DNA of 64,000 nt from Flavobacteriales bacterium (GCA_022447625.1 JAKVAX010000006.1:1-64000); one strand, 5' to 3'. Counted from the first letter of the stretch, positions 35,046 through 45,191 are shown. The notes: a model not told the origin generated them from the sequence alone. Made by a program: numbers and translations.

Positions 35046-38000
35046 ATGCGAGTAATAAAGCATTTACTCGGGGTATGTCTATTGTTTGCTACGTTGCAGG
35101 TGTCAGCAAACCACATACTCGGAGGGAACATAACGTATACCTGCCTTGGTGGAGACAACTACGGTGTCACCCTGACGATCTACAAAGATTGTTTTGGAGC
35201 CACACCGGCCACGCTGCAAGAAGATGTCTTCTTTATTCCTGATGGTTGTACACTTCCTTTCTCCATTCCTCTTCCCCTGCAGACAGAGACGGAGATCTCA
35301 GATCTTTGTGCATCCGAAATCGCGAATTCAAGTTGTTCTGGAGGATTCATCCCAGGAGCTCAACAGTTAACATATTACGCCGAAGTCATACTAGACTCTG
35401 GCTGTTCGTGGGAAGTCAGCTGGGCTGCCGGTGACTGGAATTACTTCGTCAACATGGATAATGGTATGCTTCCGACAGCATACTTCCTCACCACCATTGA
35501 CCCAACCCTGGGTTGCAATGATTCGGTTACCCCAGACAATGATTTCCCCATCCCATACGTATGTGCTGGTGATCCGTTGAGCTATACACTAGAGTTTTTG
35601 AATCCTGGAGGATACACCCTCAACTATACGTTGGTTTGTCCACAAACAACAGGGGGGGTAGATGCACCTATGATCTCAGCTTGTACTGAGCCTATCGCGG
35701 GAATGACCTTCGATGACGTTACAGGAACCTTTACGGCAACTGCTCCAGGCCTCTTCGGGAACTACGCAGCCACCGTGCAAGTAGATATGATCGACGGGGG
35801 AGGGAACATCGTTGGTACATTGATGCACACCTTCGCATTTACTGTGCGTGCTTGTGACGCAACTCCAACGATTTTTACTACGCCAGAAATCCAAGCGGTC
35901 TCTAATGATATTGTTCAAGTCAATGCTACAGAAGTTGATGCTTGTGTTGGTGACAGCCTTTCAATTACTGTGGAAGCGACCAATGCAAACATCTTCCGTA
36001 CCATCACACTTTCGAGCGATTTCGAAACGCTTTACCCAGGAGGTACATTCACTCAAACAGGAATCAACCCTGCAGAAGGTGAACTCTTTGTAGTAGTAGA
36101 TGAATCGATGATAGGAACCAACGTGGTGACCGTTGATGCGATCGATGACGCCTGTGTCAATCCAACATCAGATCAAATTCAGTTAACTATTAATGTTGAT
36201 CCATCACTCAATCTGAATATTCCAGATACCTTAATCTGTTTCGGTGAATCGGTCAACATTGAAGCGACAGGTGATTCTGATTATACATGGAATGTGTTGT
36301 CAGGAGATGCAGGTCTTGGTCTCGTTGGAAATGGAGGGTCGCAAACAGTAACCCCAGATGTTGCTACTCAAATTGAAATTACAGCCAACAATGCTGGTGC
36401 AGGATGCACAGCCACCGAGATATTGAATATCGATGTAGCGATTTCTGACCTTACAGCAGTGATTACCAATGAGAGCTGTATCGGAAACGATGGTCAAATC
36501 GATGTGTCGGTTGCAGGCTCTGCTGGGCCATATGAATATAGTTGGCCTGATATTCCTTCGGTAGCGCAGGATTTGACCGGATTGGTCGGAGGCGCTTATA
36601 CCTTAAACGTGACTGACCTTGGTCTTGCAGGATGTTCAAGAGATTCCATTTTCACCCTGACTACAGCACCACAACCAAGTGGCTCTATCAGCGGTGATAT
36701 TACTATTTGTGAAGGTGATTGTGCAGATATTCTATTTACCATGGCTGGCACCGCACCGTTCAATGTGGAGCTTCGTAACACGAATACCAACATATTAGAA
36801 GCTGTACCTGCAGTGAACGACGGAGACACTTTTGAAGTTTGTCCGCTCGTGACCACTACTTACACCTTGGAGCTGATTGAAGACAGCAACACTCCTCAAT
36901 GTGTATACACAATTCCGAGCAATGTGACGGTGACAGTACGACCAACAGTGACAGCTACATTCCTTGATCCAGGTTCTATCTGTGCAGGAGACGATGTTGA
37001 TCTTGAAGTTGACATTGACCAAGCAGGTAACTACGAAGTGACTTATAGTCCGAACGACGGAAACCCAATGTCACCGGTGGTGTTGACCGATGGTGACGTC
37101 ATCAATGTTTCGCCACCAGTCACAACAAACTACAGCATTACGCAGGTGCAATACTCGGATGCTCCGAACTGTCCAAATACGACAGTGAGTGCGTTCCAAG
37201 TGCAAGTTGATCCGCTGCCTACGGTGACCTTGTCTGGTTCAACTACCATTTGCGAAGGTGATGCTGTCAGCTTGACTATTGACCTAACAGGAACGGGTCC
37301 ATGGGAAGTAACCCATGATTACGCAGGGGATGCTTCACCACTGATCATCGCTGCAACGCCATTCACATGGAACTTGGCGAGTTCTCCAGCGACCACAACT
37401 ACGATTAACTTGACAGGGGTGACTGATACAGGTACAAACTGTTCACAAACAGTGATTTCAGATGCGACTATCACTGTGAACGCACTTCCATCAGCTACCG
37501 TATTGAGCGACGCTACGATTTGTAGTGATGTGACTCAAAACATGGAATTCGACCTTGTAGGTCCTGGGCCGTTTGATGTCGTTTGGAATGCCGGCGCAGG
37601 AAGCACCAATGCCGTTGCTATTAATGATCGTTTTGTGGTTGCCATTGACCCCGTTGGAAATACGAACGTCTGCATCGAGTCAGTGACGGATGCGAATGGA
37701 TGTGTGAACACTACTTTGAGCTGTGCTACACTTACTGAAATTCCGTTAGCAGAAGCATACTTGACTGATGCAAATGCAGCCATTTGTGCCAATGATTGCC
37801 ATGATATTGCATTCACCTTCAACCAAGGCACAGGTCCTTACGAATTTGAGGTGACAGAAACAGATGATAACGGAGTAGTTAATAATACGATTCAACTGAA
37901 TGCAGGTGAAATATACCAGGTTTGTCCTGTAGGCAACTACAACCTTACAATCACCTCTGCAACGGATTTAGGAACGGGGTGTTCCGCTGATTTTACTAGC

Positions 38001-40799
38001 GGCACAACCATTGACATCGCCGTTACACCGATTTCTACCATTGCCATTTCTGGTGATGCAGATATCTGTGATGGAGACTGTGGTGATCTGATCTTCACTT
38101 TCACTGACGTTCAAGGGCCAGTTACTTTCGATTTAAACGGAGTAACAGTTGGACCACTCGCAGATGGGGTTGATATCATCGGAGGTGTGTATACTATCCA
38201 ACAATGTCCGATCGCCACAACTACTTACACGGTTACAAATTACGTCGACGCAGCAACGGCTTGTTCTGCGATCGCTGCCGGTGCAGACGCAGCAACGCTC
38301 GCGGTAATCTCGTTGCCAGATGCAAGCTTTGTTTCTGATGTGGAGATTTGTGAAGGTGTTGATCCTTTTGAACTTGAATTTGCGGTAACCAATGGGCCGC
38401 TAGATATCGATGTTGAATTTGATGATGGAGTGAACACGACTTCCCAAACAGTGGTAGGAGTGAACGACGGGGATCTATTCCCTATCGATAACACCATCGG
38501 AGGTACGTACACGATTACTTTCGTGACTGACAATGGAATGCCGACGACATGTACGAGCAACCCCGGCGCGTCCGCGGTAGCGACAGTATTCACTTCTCCT
38601 GTCGTAAACAACATTGATACCCTTTGTGCGAATACAGGAGATACATGGGAAATTACATTCGACATCACTTCAGGGGATCCGGCAACTTACGCTATTGATA
38701 TTCCAGGAACATTGACAGATCAAGGAGGCGGCCTTTGGTCGTTCGTGAGTGATCCGTTGATTCCAGAAGATGGAGCGAACGTGACCATAAATGATGTCAA
38801 TAACTGTAACCCATTCAACTTCACACTTGATCCGTTTACATGTCCGATCTTAACGGATGCTGGAACGGTGGATGAAAACCTCATTACAATCTGTGATTCG
38901 GGTGTATTGACAGCTTCACCTAACGGAGATGAAATTCTAGATGGAAATGATGTGCTGAGCTTCGTCATCCATGATAGTCCAGACGAAAACCTTGGCATTG
39001 TATACTACATCAGCGACACCCCATCATGGGATGTTACTGCAGACTTGGATGTCCCTGGAGTACTTCAGTACGGCGTTACCTACTACGTCTCAGCGGTGGC
39101 TGGTGACAACGATGGTGCGGGTACTGTTGATCTCGGTGCACCTGGAGTAGATATTTCAGTTGGAGTTCCTTTCATCATCGTTGAGACACCAACAGCGACC
39201 CTTTCAGGTGGTGCTACGATCTGTGAAGGATTAACTACTGACCTTCAAGTAGACTTCACCGGTACCGGTGATTATACAATCCAACTCGCCCTTGATGGGG
39301 TTGAAGTAGCGAATAGCCCTTTTGGACCTACCGCTGATAACCCATTCATTATACCAGTTGGAGATGCAGGTAGCTATACCCTCTTGAATGTTTCCAACGA
39401 TTTCTGTCCGGGAACTGTGGCTGGTCAAGCTGATGTCATTGTCAACCCTGCGCCAACAGCAACTCTGAATGGCGGAGGTACCTTCTGTGCTGGAGGTTCC
39501 TTAGACCTTACGCTTGACCTAACGGGAACACCGAACTGGGATGTGACAATCGCTAATGATAATGATAACGACGGAGTCATAGATTTCTCTGAAGTCATTA
39601 ACGTAGGTGCTACTCAAACAACTTATACGGTGAACGACAGCTTGCTATGGTTTGTGGACACCGTAACTGACGGGAATGGATGCATCAACGATGCGGATTC
39701 GAACGTCGAGACCGTTGAGATTGATCCTTTACCAACAGCAACATTTGCTTTTGCAGATACGAGCTTTTGTACGGGAACCGACATTGATCTAATCGTTGAT
39801 CTTACTGGAGCTGCTCCTTATGATGTGATTTATTCACTTGACGGGGTGCCGACAACCCTCACGATTGCTGCGAGCCCAATGGTGTTGAACATCAACACGC
39901 CAGGGCAGTATTGCATCGACGAGGTGTTGGATGCCAATGGTTGTCAATCATTCCCAGCGGTTTGTATTCAGGTGACTGAAATTCCAATTCCAATGGCTGA
40001 TGCAGGGGCCGATGCGGTATTCTGTACAGGAGATGTTCAGTTCATTGGTGCACCAGCTGTAGCAGGGTATGTATACGCTTGGAACAACACAGATAACCTG
40101 AATGATACAACGCTGTCTGCTCCCCAAGTGACCCTGACGAACGATGGCATTGCTCCGATCATTCTAGACATCGAAGTGATTGTTACCGAAGGGTTCTGTT
40201 CGGCAACTGATCAAACACAAGTGACCATTAATCCATTGCCACAAGCAGAAGCTGGAGATTCTACGCTCATCTGTTTTGGAGATGCCGTAACCTTGAATGC
40301 CACGGGTGGTGATACCTACCTATGGGAAACTAGCCCTGCCTTTACTCAAGGAGGTGAAGATACCTTCAATCCAACAGTTGAGCCGCCTTTAAGCCAGTGG
40401 TTCGTCGTAAACGTGACAGATGCTAACCTCTGTTCTGCTGAAGATTCGGTGTGGGTGAATGTTCCTCAAGACTTCGTATTGGCACAGAGTTTCACGAATG
40501 AGATTTGTTTCGGAATCTGTGATGGCAACATCGAATTGACCATCGGTGGTAGCTACCCCCCATACACCTATGCTTGGAATGAGGTTGCAGATACTACACC
40601 ATTGATCGACGGACTTTGTCCGGGTGATTACAACTACACAATCACTGATAGTATTGGATGTCAATTCACTGGATCAGTAACAATTACTGAAGACGAAGAG
40701 TACTTCCTGGATGATGTGATCATTACTCCTCCTACTTGTTTCGGAGACGAGACAGGCGTGATGGATGTTGAAAGTGCCACAGCTGTTAACTTCACCTGA
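35046..40799 (+). CDS. SprB-like giant surface adhesin, N-terminal part, ended by an in-frame TGA
   Basis: About 1917 residues from ATG 35046, preceded by GGAGAGAGAGG and starting a signal peptide (MRVIKHLLGVCLLFATLQVSA); a GTG at 34980 is less likely. The mature N-terminus (NHILGGNITYTCLGG) is a Bacteroidota surface-protein module. Then come at least ten Ig-like repeats of about 85-100 residues, each opening with patterns like TATLSGGATICEG, and from about residue 1815 SprB-type repeats (CFGICDGNIELTIGG, GLCPGDYNYTITDS). Translation stops at TGA 40797-40799, but the same frame continues directly in the next entry. As it stands this piece lacks any T9SS sorting domain and could not be exported to the surface normally. 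Confidence 0.85.
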   Translation: MRVIKHLLGVCLLFATLQVSANHILGGNITYTCLGGDNYGVTLTIYKDCFGATPATLQEDVFFIPDGCTLPFSIPLPLQTETEISDLCASEIANSSCSGGFIPGAQQLTYYAEVILDSGCSWEVSWAAGDWNYFVNMDNGMLPTAYFLTTIDPTLGCNDSVTPDNDFPIPYVCAGDPLSYTLEFLNPGGYTLNYTLVCPQTTGGVDAPMISACTEPIAGMTFDDVTGTFTATAPGLFGNYAATVQVDMIDGGGNIVGTLMHTFAFTVRACDATPTIFTTPEIQAVSNDIVQVNATEVDACVGDSLSITVEATNANIFRTITLSSDFETLYPGGTFTQTGINPAEGELFVVVDESMIGTNVVTVDAIDDACVNPTSDQIQLTINVDPSLNLNIPDTLICFGESVNIEATGDSDYTWNVLSGDAGLGLVGNGGSQTVTPDVATQIEITANNAGAGCTATEILNIDVAISDLTAVITNESCIGNDGQIDVSVAGSAGPYEYSWPDIPSVAQDLTGLVGGAYTLNVTDLGLAGCSRDSIFTLTTAPQPSGSISGDITICEGDCADILFTMAGTAPFNVELRNTNTNILEAVPAVNDGDTFEVCPLVTTTYTLELIEDSNTPQCVYTIPSNVTVTVRPTVTATFLDPGSICAGDDVDLEVDIDQAGNYEVTYSPNDGNPMSPVVLTDGDVINVSPPVTTNYSITQVQYSDAPNCPNTTVSAFQVQVDPLPTVTLSGSTTICEGDAVSLTIDLTGTGPWEVTHDYAGDASPLIIAATPFTWNLASSPATTTTINLTGVTDTGTNCSQTVISDATITVNALPSATVLSDATICSDVTQNMEFDLVGPGPFDVVWNAGAGSTNAVAINDRFVVAIDPVGNTNVCIESVTDANGCVNTTLSCATLTEIPLAEAYLTDANAAICANDCHDIAFTFNQGTGPYEFEVTETDDNGVVNNTIQLNAGEIYQVCPVGNYNLTITSATDLGTGCSADFTSGTTIDIAVTPISTIAISGDADICDGDCGDLIFTFTDVQGPVTFDLNGVTVGPLADGVDIIGGVYTIQQCPIATTTYTVTNYVDAATACSAIAAGADAATLAVISLPDASFVSDVEICEGVDPFELEFAVTNGPLDIDVEFDDGVNTTSQTVVGVNDGDLFPIDNTIGGTYTITFVTDNGMPTTCTSNPGASAVATVFTSPVVNNIDTLCANTGDTWEITFDITSGDPATYAIDIPGTLTDQGGGLWSFVSDPLIPEDGANVTINDVNNCNPFNFTLDPFTCPILTDAGTVDENLITICDSGVLTASPNGDEILDGNDVLSFVIHDSPDENLGIVYYISDTPSWDVTADLDVPGVLQYGVTYYVSAVAGDNDGAGTVDLGAPGVDISVGVPFIIVETPTATLSGGATICEGLTTDLQVDFTGTGDYTIQLALDGVEVANSPFGPTADNPFIIPVGDAGSYTLLNVSNDFCPGTVAGQADVIVNPAPTATLNGGGTFCAGGSLDLTLDLTGTPNWDVTIANDNDNDGVIDFSEVINVGATQTTYTVNDSLLWFVDTVTDGNGCINDADSNVETVEIDPLPTATFAFADTSFCTGTDIDLIVDLTGAAPYDVIYSLDGVPTTLTIAASPMVLNINTPGQYCIDEVLDANGCQSFPAVCIQVTEIPIPMADAGADAVFCTGDVQFIGAPAVAGYVYAWNNTDNLNDTTLSAPQVTLTNDGIAPIILDIEVIVTEGFCSATDQTQVTINPLPQAEAGDSTLICFGDAVTLNATGGDTYLWETSPAFTQGGEDTFNPTVEPPLSQWFVVNVTDANLCSAEDSVWVNVPQDFVLAQSFTNEICFGICDGNIELTIGGSYPPYTYAWNEVADTTPLIDGLCPGDYNYTITDSIGCQFTGSVTITEDEEYFLDDVIITPPTCFGDETGVMDVESATAVNFT

Positions 40800-42245
40800 G
40801 TGCCTACTGGTGAAACCAACAATCTTGGGATTTTTACCAACCTTCCGGCGGGGACTTACGATGTCTTCGCAACTGATGCCAACGGATGTATTGCAGATTC
40901 AACGGTGACGCTGACTGAGCTTTCTGCCGAGATTACCATAGGTCTCAATATCCTTGATCTTGTGGTTTGTTTTGAAGACGAAGTGAACCTGCTCGCTAAC
41001 GCGGAAGGGGGAGATGGTACCTTCACATACACGTGGTATGGAGACCTTCCTCCAACCGATCAACTTTCAACTGATAACCCGTACATCACGAATGTTACTG
41101 AAGATTTGACAGCCTACGTTGTAGCCTTGGATGGCAATGGTTGTTCTTCAGATACATTGCTTTCGAACATCACCCTGAATACACCAATTTCGCTCGAAGT
41201 TGGTCCTGCAGATGTCATTGAGATCTGTGAAGGTGAGTGTGTCGATCTTTTCGCTAACGCGGAAGGGGGTAGTGGTCCACTTCAGATTGACTGGGTAGAA
41301 ACGTCAATTACAGGAGATGTCATTTCGAACCTTCCAAGTGTCAATGACTGTCCACCAGATGTGAATGAAGTAATCTACGAAGTGACCGTGACTGATGGAT
41401 GTGCACAACCAGCCATTGACTCGATTATCGTGAACATCTTCGAAGTGCCTGTTCCTGACTTCAGCTTTGATGTCGAATCAGGGTGCTTCCCAGTAACGGT
41501 AACCTTCACGAATGAGACCGATGATAGCTTCTTCGGAGACTGTACGTGGAACTTAGGTAATGATGACGTTCAAGATATCTGTGGAGACATCGTGTACACA
41601 TACGCAACACCTGGTGAATACTTCCCATCGTTGACGGTAGCAGCTCCTAGCGGTTGCGTTGGAACCACAGTTTCGGATTCCGCGATCTACGTGTATGATT
41701 ATCCAATTGCTGACTTCTTCTACGAACCATTCCCGTTGACCACACTCGAAAACGAACTCGACTTTGTGAATGCCAGCGACAATGCGCAATTCTTTGAATG
41801 GAACTTCGCAGGACTTGGAACAAGTATCGAAGCGAACCCTAGCTTCACATTCCCACCACTTGACTTAGCTGTTTGGGAAGTGTGTCTGATTGCCACAAGT
41901 GAATTTGGTTGTCCTGATACCGTTTGTAAAGACATCACTAGTGAAAGTGAACTCTTGGTTTATGTTCCAAATGCCTTTACTCCTGATCAAGATGGAATCA
42001 ACGAAGTGTTCCTCCCTGTATTTGGTGGAGGTGTGGTCTTCGATGATGAATACGAATTCGCCATCTTCGATCGTTGGGGAGACAAAGTCTTCACGACAAA
42101 CGATCCAGCGATTGGTTGGATAGGAAACCTCAAAGCTGGCGGTTACTACGTTCAAAACGATGTTTACGTTTGGCGTGTGGTTGTTCGTTCGGTAGAGACC
42201 GGTGAATTGATCGAGTTCGAAGGGCATGTGACTATTTTGAGGTAG
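40800..42245 (+). CDS. SprB-like adhesin, C-terminal part with type B T9SS sorting domain
   Basis: 481 residues in the same frame as, and directly after, the preceding stop. It has no signal peptide and begins in the middle of a SprB repeat (GIFTNLPAGTYDVFATDANG), so it is a fragment rather than an independent gene; the GTG at 40800 is only a formal start. It contains further Ig/PKD-like domains (FSFDVESGCFPVTVTFTN) and ends in a gliding-associated CHU_C domain (YVPNAFTPDQDGINEVF, FDRWGDKVF, EGHVTILR), the type B sorting signal. It carries two copies of the dispersed 13-mer, both encoding ANAEGG. Confidence 0.8.
   Translation: MPTGETNNLGIFTNLPAGTYDVFATDANGCIADSTVTLTELSAEITIGLNILDLVVCFEDEVNLLANAEGGDGTFTYTWYGDLPPTDQLSTDNPYITNVTEDLTAYVVALDGNGCSSDTLLSNITLNTPISLEVGPADVIEICEGECVDLFANAEGGSGPLQIDWVETSITGDVISNLPSVNDCPPDVNEVIYEVTVTDGCAQPAIDSIIVNIFEVPVPDFSFDVESGCFPVTVTFTNETDDSFFGDCTWNLGNDDVQDICGDIVYTYATPGEYFPSLTVAAPSGCVGTTVSDSAIYVYDYPIADFFYEPFPLTTLENELDFVNASDNAQFFEWNFAGLGTSIEANPSFTFPPLDLAVWEVCLIATSEFGCPDTVCKDITSESELLVYVPNAFTPDQDGINEVFLPVFGGGVVFDDEYEFAIFDRWGDKVFTTNDPAIGWIGNLKAGGYYVQNDVYVWRVVVRSVETGELIEFEGHVTILR
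40994..41006 (+). repeat. Dispersed 13-mer, copy 5
   Basis: Sense strand of the SprB-like gene, A variant, encoding LANAEGG. Confidence 0.8.
41252..41264 (+). repeat. Dispersed 13-mer, copy 6
   Basis: Sense strand of the SprB-like gene, A variant, encoding FANAEGG, 258 bp after copy 5; this pair may share an origin by domain duplication. Confidence 0.8.
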
Positions 42246-42270
42246 ATTCGAGGCAGCAATCACCCATGCC

Positions 42271-43686
42271 TTGAAGAGTAATCAGCTTCAGTACATCTTA
42301 TTACTTCTTTTAGTATTCACCTCCTTGGGGTACTCAGCCTATCAGCATTTTTTAATGCCAATGGATGGAGACCTCCCAAGCGGAGTGTTAGTGGATGCCG
42401 ATGTGCAGCAAATTCTGGATAATCCACTAGGGTTGGAAGCGATAGACAAGCCAGGCTCCTATCCCAATCCTAACCGCTTCTTCTCTCATTATGCCTTACA
42501 TATATACATGGGTGAAATACCGGCTAAGCTTGGGTCAATTGTCAAGCCAGAGAATGCCCCTTATCTGGCCATGGCCATTATCAAGATTTTAACAGAATTA
42601 GGTCTCTTGCTCTTCATTTTAAGGATCACCAAGATTCCATGGAAGACCTCTCAAGGTCTGCTGATTATCCTGGCTACCCACCTCTTCTTCGCCGCTGAGG
42701 ATCACATGCTGGGAAATGCGATCATTGACAAAGCACCTACCTATTTCTTTTTCTATGCCTTGCCTTTTTTCTGGACCTTTTTGAGCCTTTTCCCACTCAT
42801 TGAACTTATTCGAAACCCAAAGGAGAATCCTCCTTCATGGACCTTGTTACTAGGCTTCATTTTCATCCCTGTGTCATGCTTGAGCGGACCTACTAATACG
42901 GGAGTTGTTGCTGTAGTCTTCATCATGCTGGCCGTTTCCGTTTTACGCCAACCAGATTGGAGAGCAAGGGTGTTAAAGCTTCCAGTCCTTATCTATATCA
43001 TGCTTTTCTCATTAGGGGTTTTGTACTCGCTATTCATTGGCAGTTTAGATGCCATCGGTATGACGGAGAATATACCGCTATCAGAAAGATATGTACTCCT
43101 TGCGAAAGGGGTCTGGACTGAAATGCTTTCACGTCGGGGTTACTACTTGTTGTTCATTCTCTGGGGCACAGGACTAGCATATCTCCGCTTTAAAGACGCA
43201 ACGTCATTCAAAAAGCTCCTTCGTCCATCAGCATTTGTGTTGGGCTTTGTCGTGCTCTATTTGCTCCTGCTACCGTTAGGCGGGTATCGTTCATGGCGAC
43301 CGAACATGCTGCGTAATGATGTATTGATTCCAGTGACCTATGCCTTAATTCTAGTCAATGTGCTTGGCTGGAAAAGCATCTTACCACTGATTGTCAAAGA
43401 TTGGATGAGTGCGGTTTACGTGGTGATTGTTGTCAGGGCGCTCTTCTTGTTTTGGAAGTTCGACCCTTTATATACTGAGCACTACCTCTGCCAACAAGCC
43501 CGAATTTCTGAATTGCAATCCACTGATAAAGATGTGGCAGCAATTTGCGACGAATGCCTGTTGGTGCATTGGTGGAAGGCCGAGAATCCGGGGGAATCAC
43601 TCAACTCGGTCAAGCTGCTGAAATTATGGGGGATTGAGTCTAGTGCAAACGCATACGTCGTGAAGCCTTGTGTGACTGCGGACTAG
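42271..43686 (+). CDS. Polytopic inner-membrane protein of unknown function
   Basis: 471 residues, with a TTG start (the nearby ATG at 42266 is out of frame and stops at once). About nine or ten hydrophobic helices are spread over the length, starting with YILLLLLVFTSLGYSAY. A periplasmic-looking loop near residues 30-85 contains PNPNRFFSHYALHIYMGEIPA. The topology resembles lipid-linked sugar glycosyltransferases or EpsG/Wzy-like proteins, but no diagnostic motif is visible, so no function is assigned. It follows the adhesin gene by 25 bp on the same strand. Its stop overlaps that of the convergent gene through a CTAG tetramer. Confidence 0.75.
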   Translation: MKSNQLQYILLLLLVFTSLGYSAYQHFLMPMDGDLPSGVLVDADVQQILDNPLGLEAIDKPGSYPNPNRFFSHYALHIYMGEIPAKLGSIVKPENAPYLAMAIIKILTELGLLLFILRITKIPWKTSQGLLIILATHLFFAAEDHMLGNAIIDKAPTYFFFYALPFFWTFLSLFPLIELIRNPKENPPSWTLLLGFIFIPVSCLSGPTNTGVVAVVFIMLAVSVLRQPDWRARVLKLPVLIYIMLFSLGVLYSLFIGSLDAIGMTENIPLSERYVLLAKGVWTEMLSRRGYYLLFILWGTGLAYLRFKDATSFKKLLRPSAFVLGFVVLYLLLLPLGGYRSWRPNMLRNDVLIPVTYALILVNVLGWKSILPLIVKDWMSAVYVVIVVRALFLFWKFDPLYTEHYLCQQARISELQSTDKDVAAICDECLLVHWWKAENPGESLNSVKLLKLWGIESSANAYVVKPCVTAD

Positions 43687-45047
43687 TCTCTGTTTAACAT
43701 GTAACGAAGTACTTCTGGCGTTCCTTCATCGATGATAATTTCGATATAATAGGCCCCGGCAGATTGATCAGAAAGATCAACTGGAAACCAAAAAGTATCC
43801 GCGCCACTGAGCCATTCTCCTGCATCTATCAGACGTCCTCGACTGTCATAAGCTCTGTGTTGCATGCGCAGCCATGAACTACGTCTGATTTGAACGATCG
43901 CGTCGCCGTTTCCTGGGTTTGGGAACATGACGATTTCCTGATTTATATCCGGAACTCCTTCTGGGATATGTCTGAATACATACAGGCCCGTATAGCGATC
44001 AGAAATCAGGATTCGTCCACTTGGTAGCCCTTTATGCACTCCCCAAGCTCCTCGATAGTCCTGCTCATCAATGTCATAGGTGTCATACCAGGCTACCCGC
44101 TGCGGTTCATTGATATCTGAGATATCGAAGATTTGCAGGCCATCAAAATAATAAGAGACATAGGCATAATCGCCTTCTACGATGACATTATGTGCGATGG
44201 TGTGGCTGGCTCCTCCGCTGAAAAGGAAGGAGGTGACTTGGATATCCGTCAGGTCTGAAACATCACATACTTTGAGTCGTTTGCCTTGCGTTTCGTCAGC
44301 AAAGACATAGACCGATCCATCGTCATTGAGCCATCCGCTGTGGTTATATCCATCGTCTGGATACTCCTCTAAGTTTCCAAGAAGCTGGGGATCTTCCGCG
44401 TTAGCGAAATCAAACACCCACATGCCTTCAAAAGCCGCATGCAAGAATACAGTATCTCGTCGTGCGTATGCGTCGTGCACATACTCCACCAAATTGAATT
44501 GATTCAAGAGAGTAGGAGACTCAGGAGTGACCGAGGCATCAAGCACTGTCATGGCAGCTGAAGAGGTTCCGCTACAGTACAGTTTACCTGTGTATTCGTC
44601 GGTGTAAATGTTGTGTGCTGTGGTGAAGAATTCATCGGTACTCAACACCAGCGATGCAGAGTCAGGAAGGTGCCGAATATCGATGACTTGAAGTTTGGAA
44701 GGCTGTTGGTCACAAACTGCGTACAGGTAGCCGTTGTGGGTAGCATAGTCACGGTGAATGACGATCTCCCCTTGGGCATCTCCTGGAATAAAGGCTACTT
44801 CTTTAATGGCGTTGTTGAGGGGAAGGTGTATAATGTGCGTTCCAGATGTAGAGCCAATTACACCGTACTCCTCTCCATTGATGACAAAACCCCAACAATC
44901 ATTGTATCGTGAATCGCGCGCGTTGGTCTCAGGCTCATCTGAGAACCATTGCGCCATCAGTCGGACGTTCTGAGAATCTTGGGACCAGCTATTCGGCGCT
45001 AGCCCGAGAAAAATGAGTAAAAAGAGCAGGGTAATTCGCATCATCAT
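43683..45047 (-). CDS. Choice-of-anchor B / LVIVD-repeat secreted protein with T9SS sorting domain
   Basis: About 454 residues. Three consecutive ATGs (45047, 45044, 45041) and a preceding GTG make the exact start uncertain; all lead into one signal peptide (ITLLFLLIFLGLAPNSWSQ). The body is a beta-propeller of LVIVD-type repeats (KLQVIDIRHLPDSASL, VSYYFDGLQIFDISDINEP) characteristic of choice-of-anchor-B proteins, with a conserved N-terminal NDCWGFVINGEEYGVIGST. The C-terminus (VMFPNPGNGDAIVQI onward) is a type A T9SS sorting domain. Surface location is expected; ligand or activity is unknown. Carries one dispersed 13-mer (FANAEDP). Confidence 0.88.
   Translation of the reverse strand: MMMRITLLFLLIFLGLAPNSWSQDSQNVRLMAQWFSDEPETNARDSRYNDCWGFVINGEEYGVIGSTSGTHIIHLPLNNAIKEVAFIPGDAQGEIVIHRDYATHNGYLYAVCDQQPSKLQVIDIRHLPDSASLVLSTDEFFTTAHNIYTDEYTGKLYCSGTSSAAMTVLDASVTPESPTLLNQFNLVEYVHDAYARRDTVFLHAAFEGMWVFDFANAEDPQLLGNLEEYPDDGYNHSGWLNDDGSVYVFADETQGKRLKVCDVSDLTDIQVTSFLFSGGASHTIAHNVIVEGDYAYVSYYFDGLQIFDISDINEPQRVAWYDTYDIDEQDYRGAWGVHKGLPSGRILISDRYTGLYVFRHIPEGVPDINQEIVMFPNPGNGDAIVQIRRSSWLRMQHRAYDSRGRLIDAGEWLSGADTFWFPVDLSDQSAGAYYIEIIIDEGTPEVLRYMLNRD
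44394..44406 (-). repeat. Dispersed 13-mer, copy 7
   Basis: Sense strand of the choice-of-anchor B gene, A variant, encoding FANAED. Confidence 0.8.
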
Positions 45048-45078
45048 CACGAAGTTCGTGAAAAAGCCCGCTGGGCTT
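45048..45078 (-). promoter_or_regulatory. Leader hairpins upstream of the choice-of-anchor B gene
   Basis: The minus strand has a terminator-like hairpin AAGCCC-AGC-GGGCTT ending in TTTTT (45061-45078), followed at once by a palindrome CACGAA-C-TTCGTG (45048-45060) that touches the first ATG. No gene lies upstream on this strand, so this is within the leader or promoter region. Attenuation or start-site masking is an inference. Confidence 0.4.
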
Positions 45079-45191
45079 GAGGTGGCAGTTCAGAAAAATC
45101 CCACGTGTATTTCACTCCTGAGAATCGAACAGCAATCCTATTTATTGGTTGATTAGGGTGCTACTATGACATTTTTGTAATGAGTGGAGAT

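Noticed and set aside
40797-40799. TGA recoded as tryptophan genome-wide
   Set aside because: Several intact genes in the window end at TGA (gldH, recO, ricT), so the code is standard.
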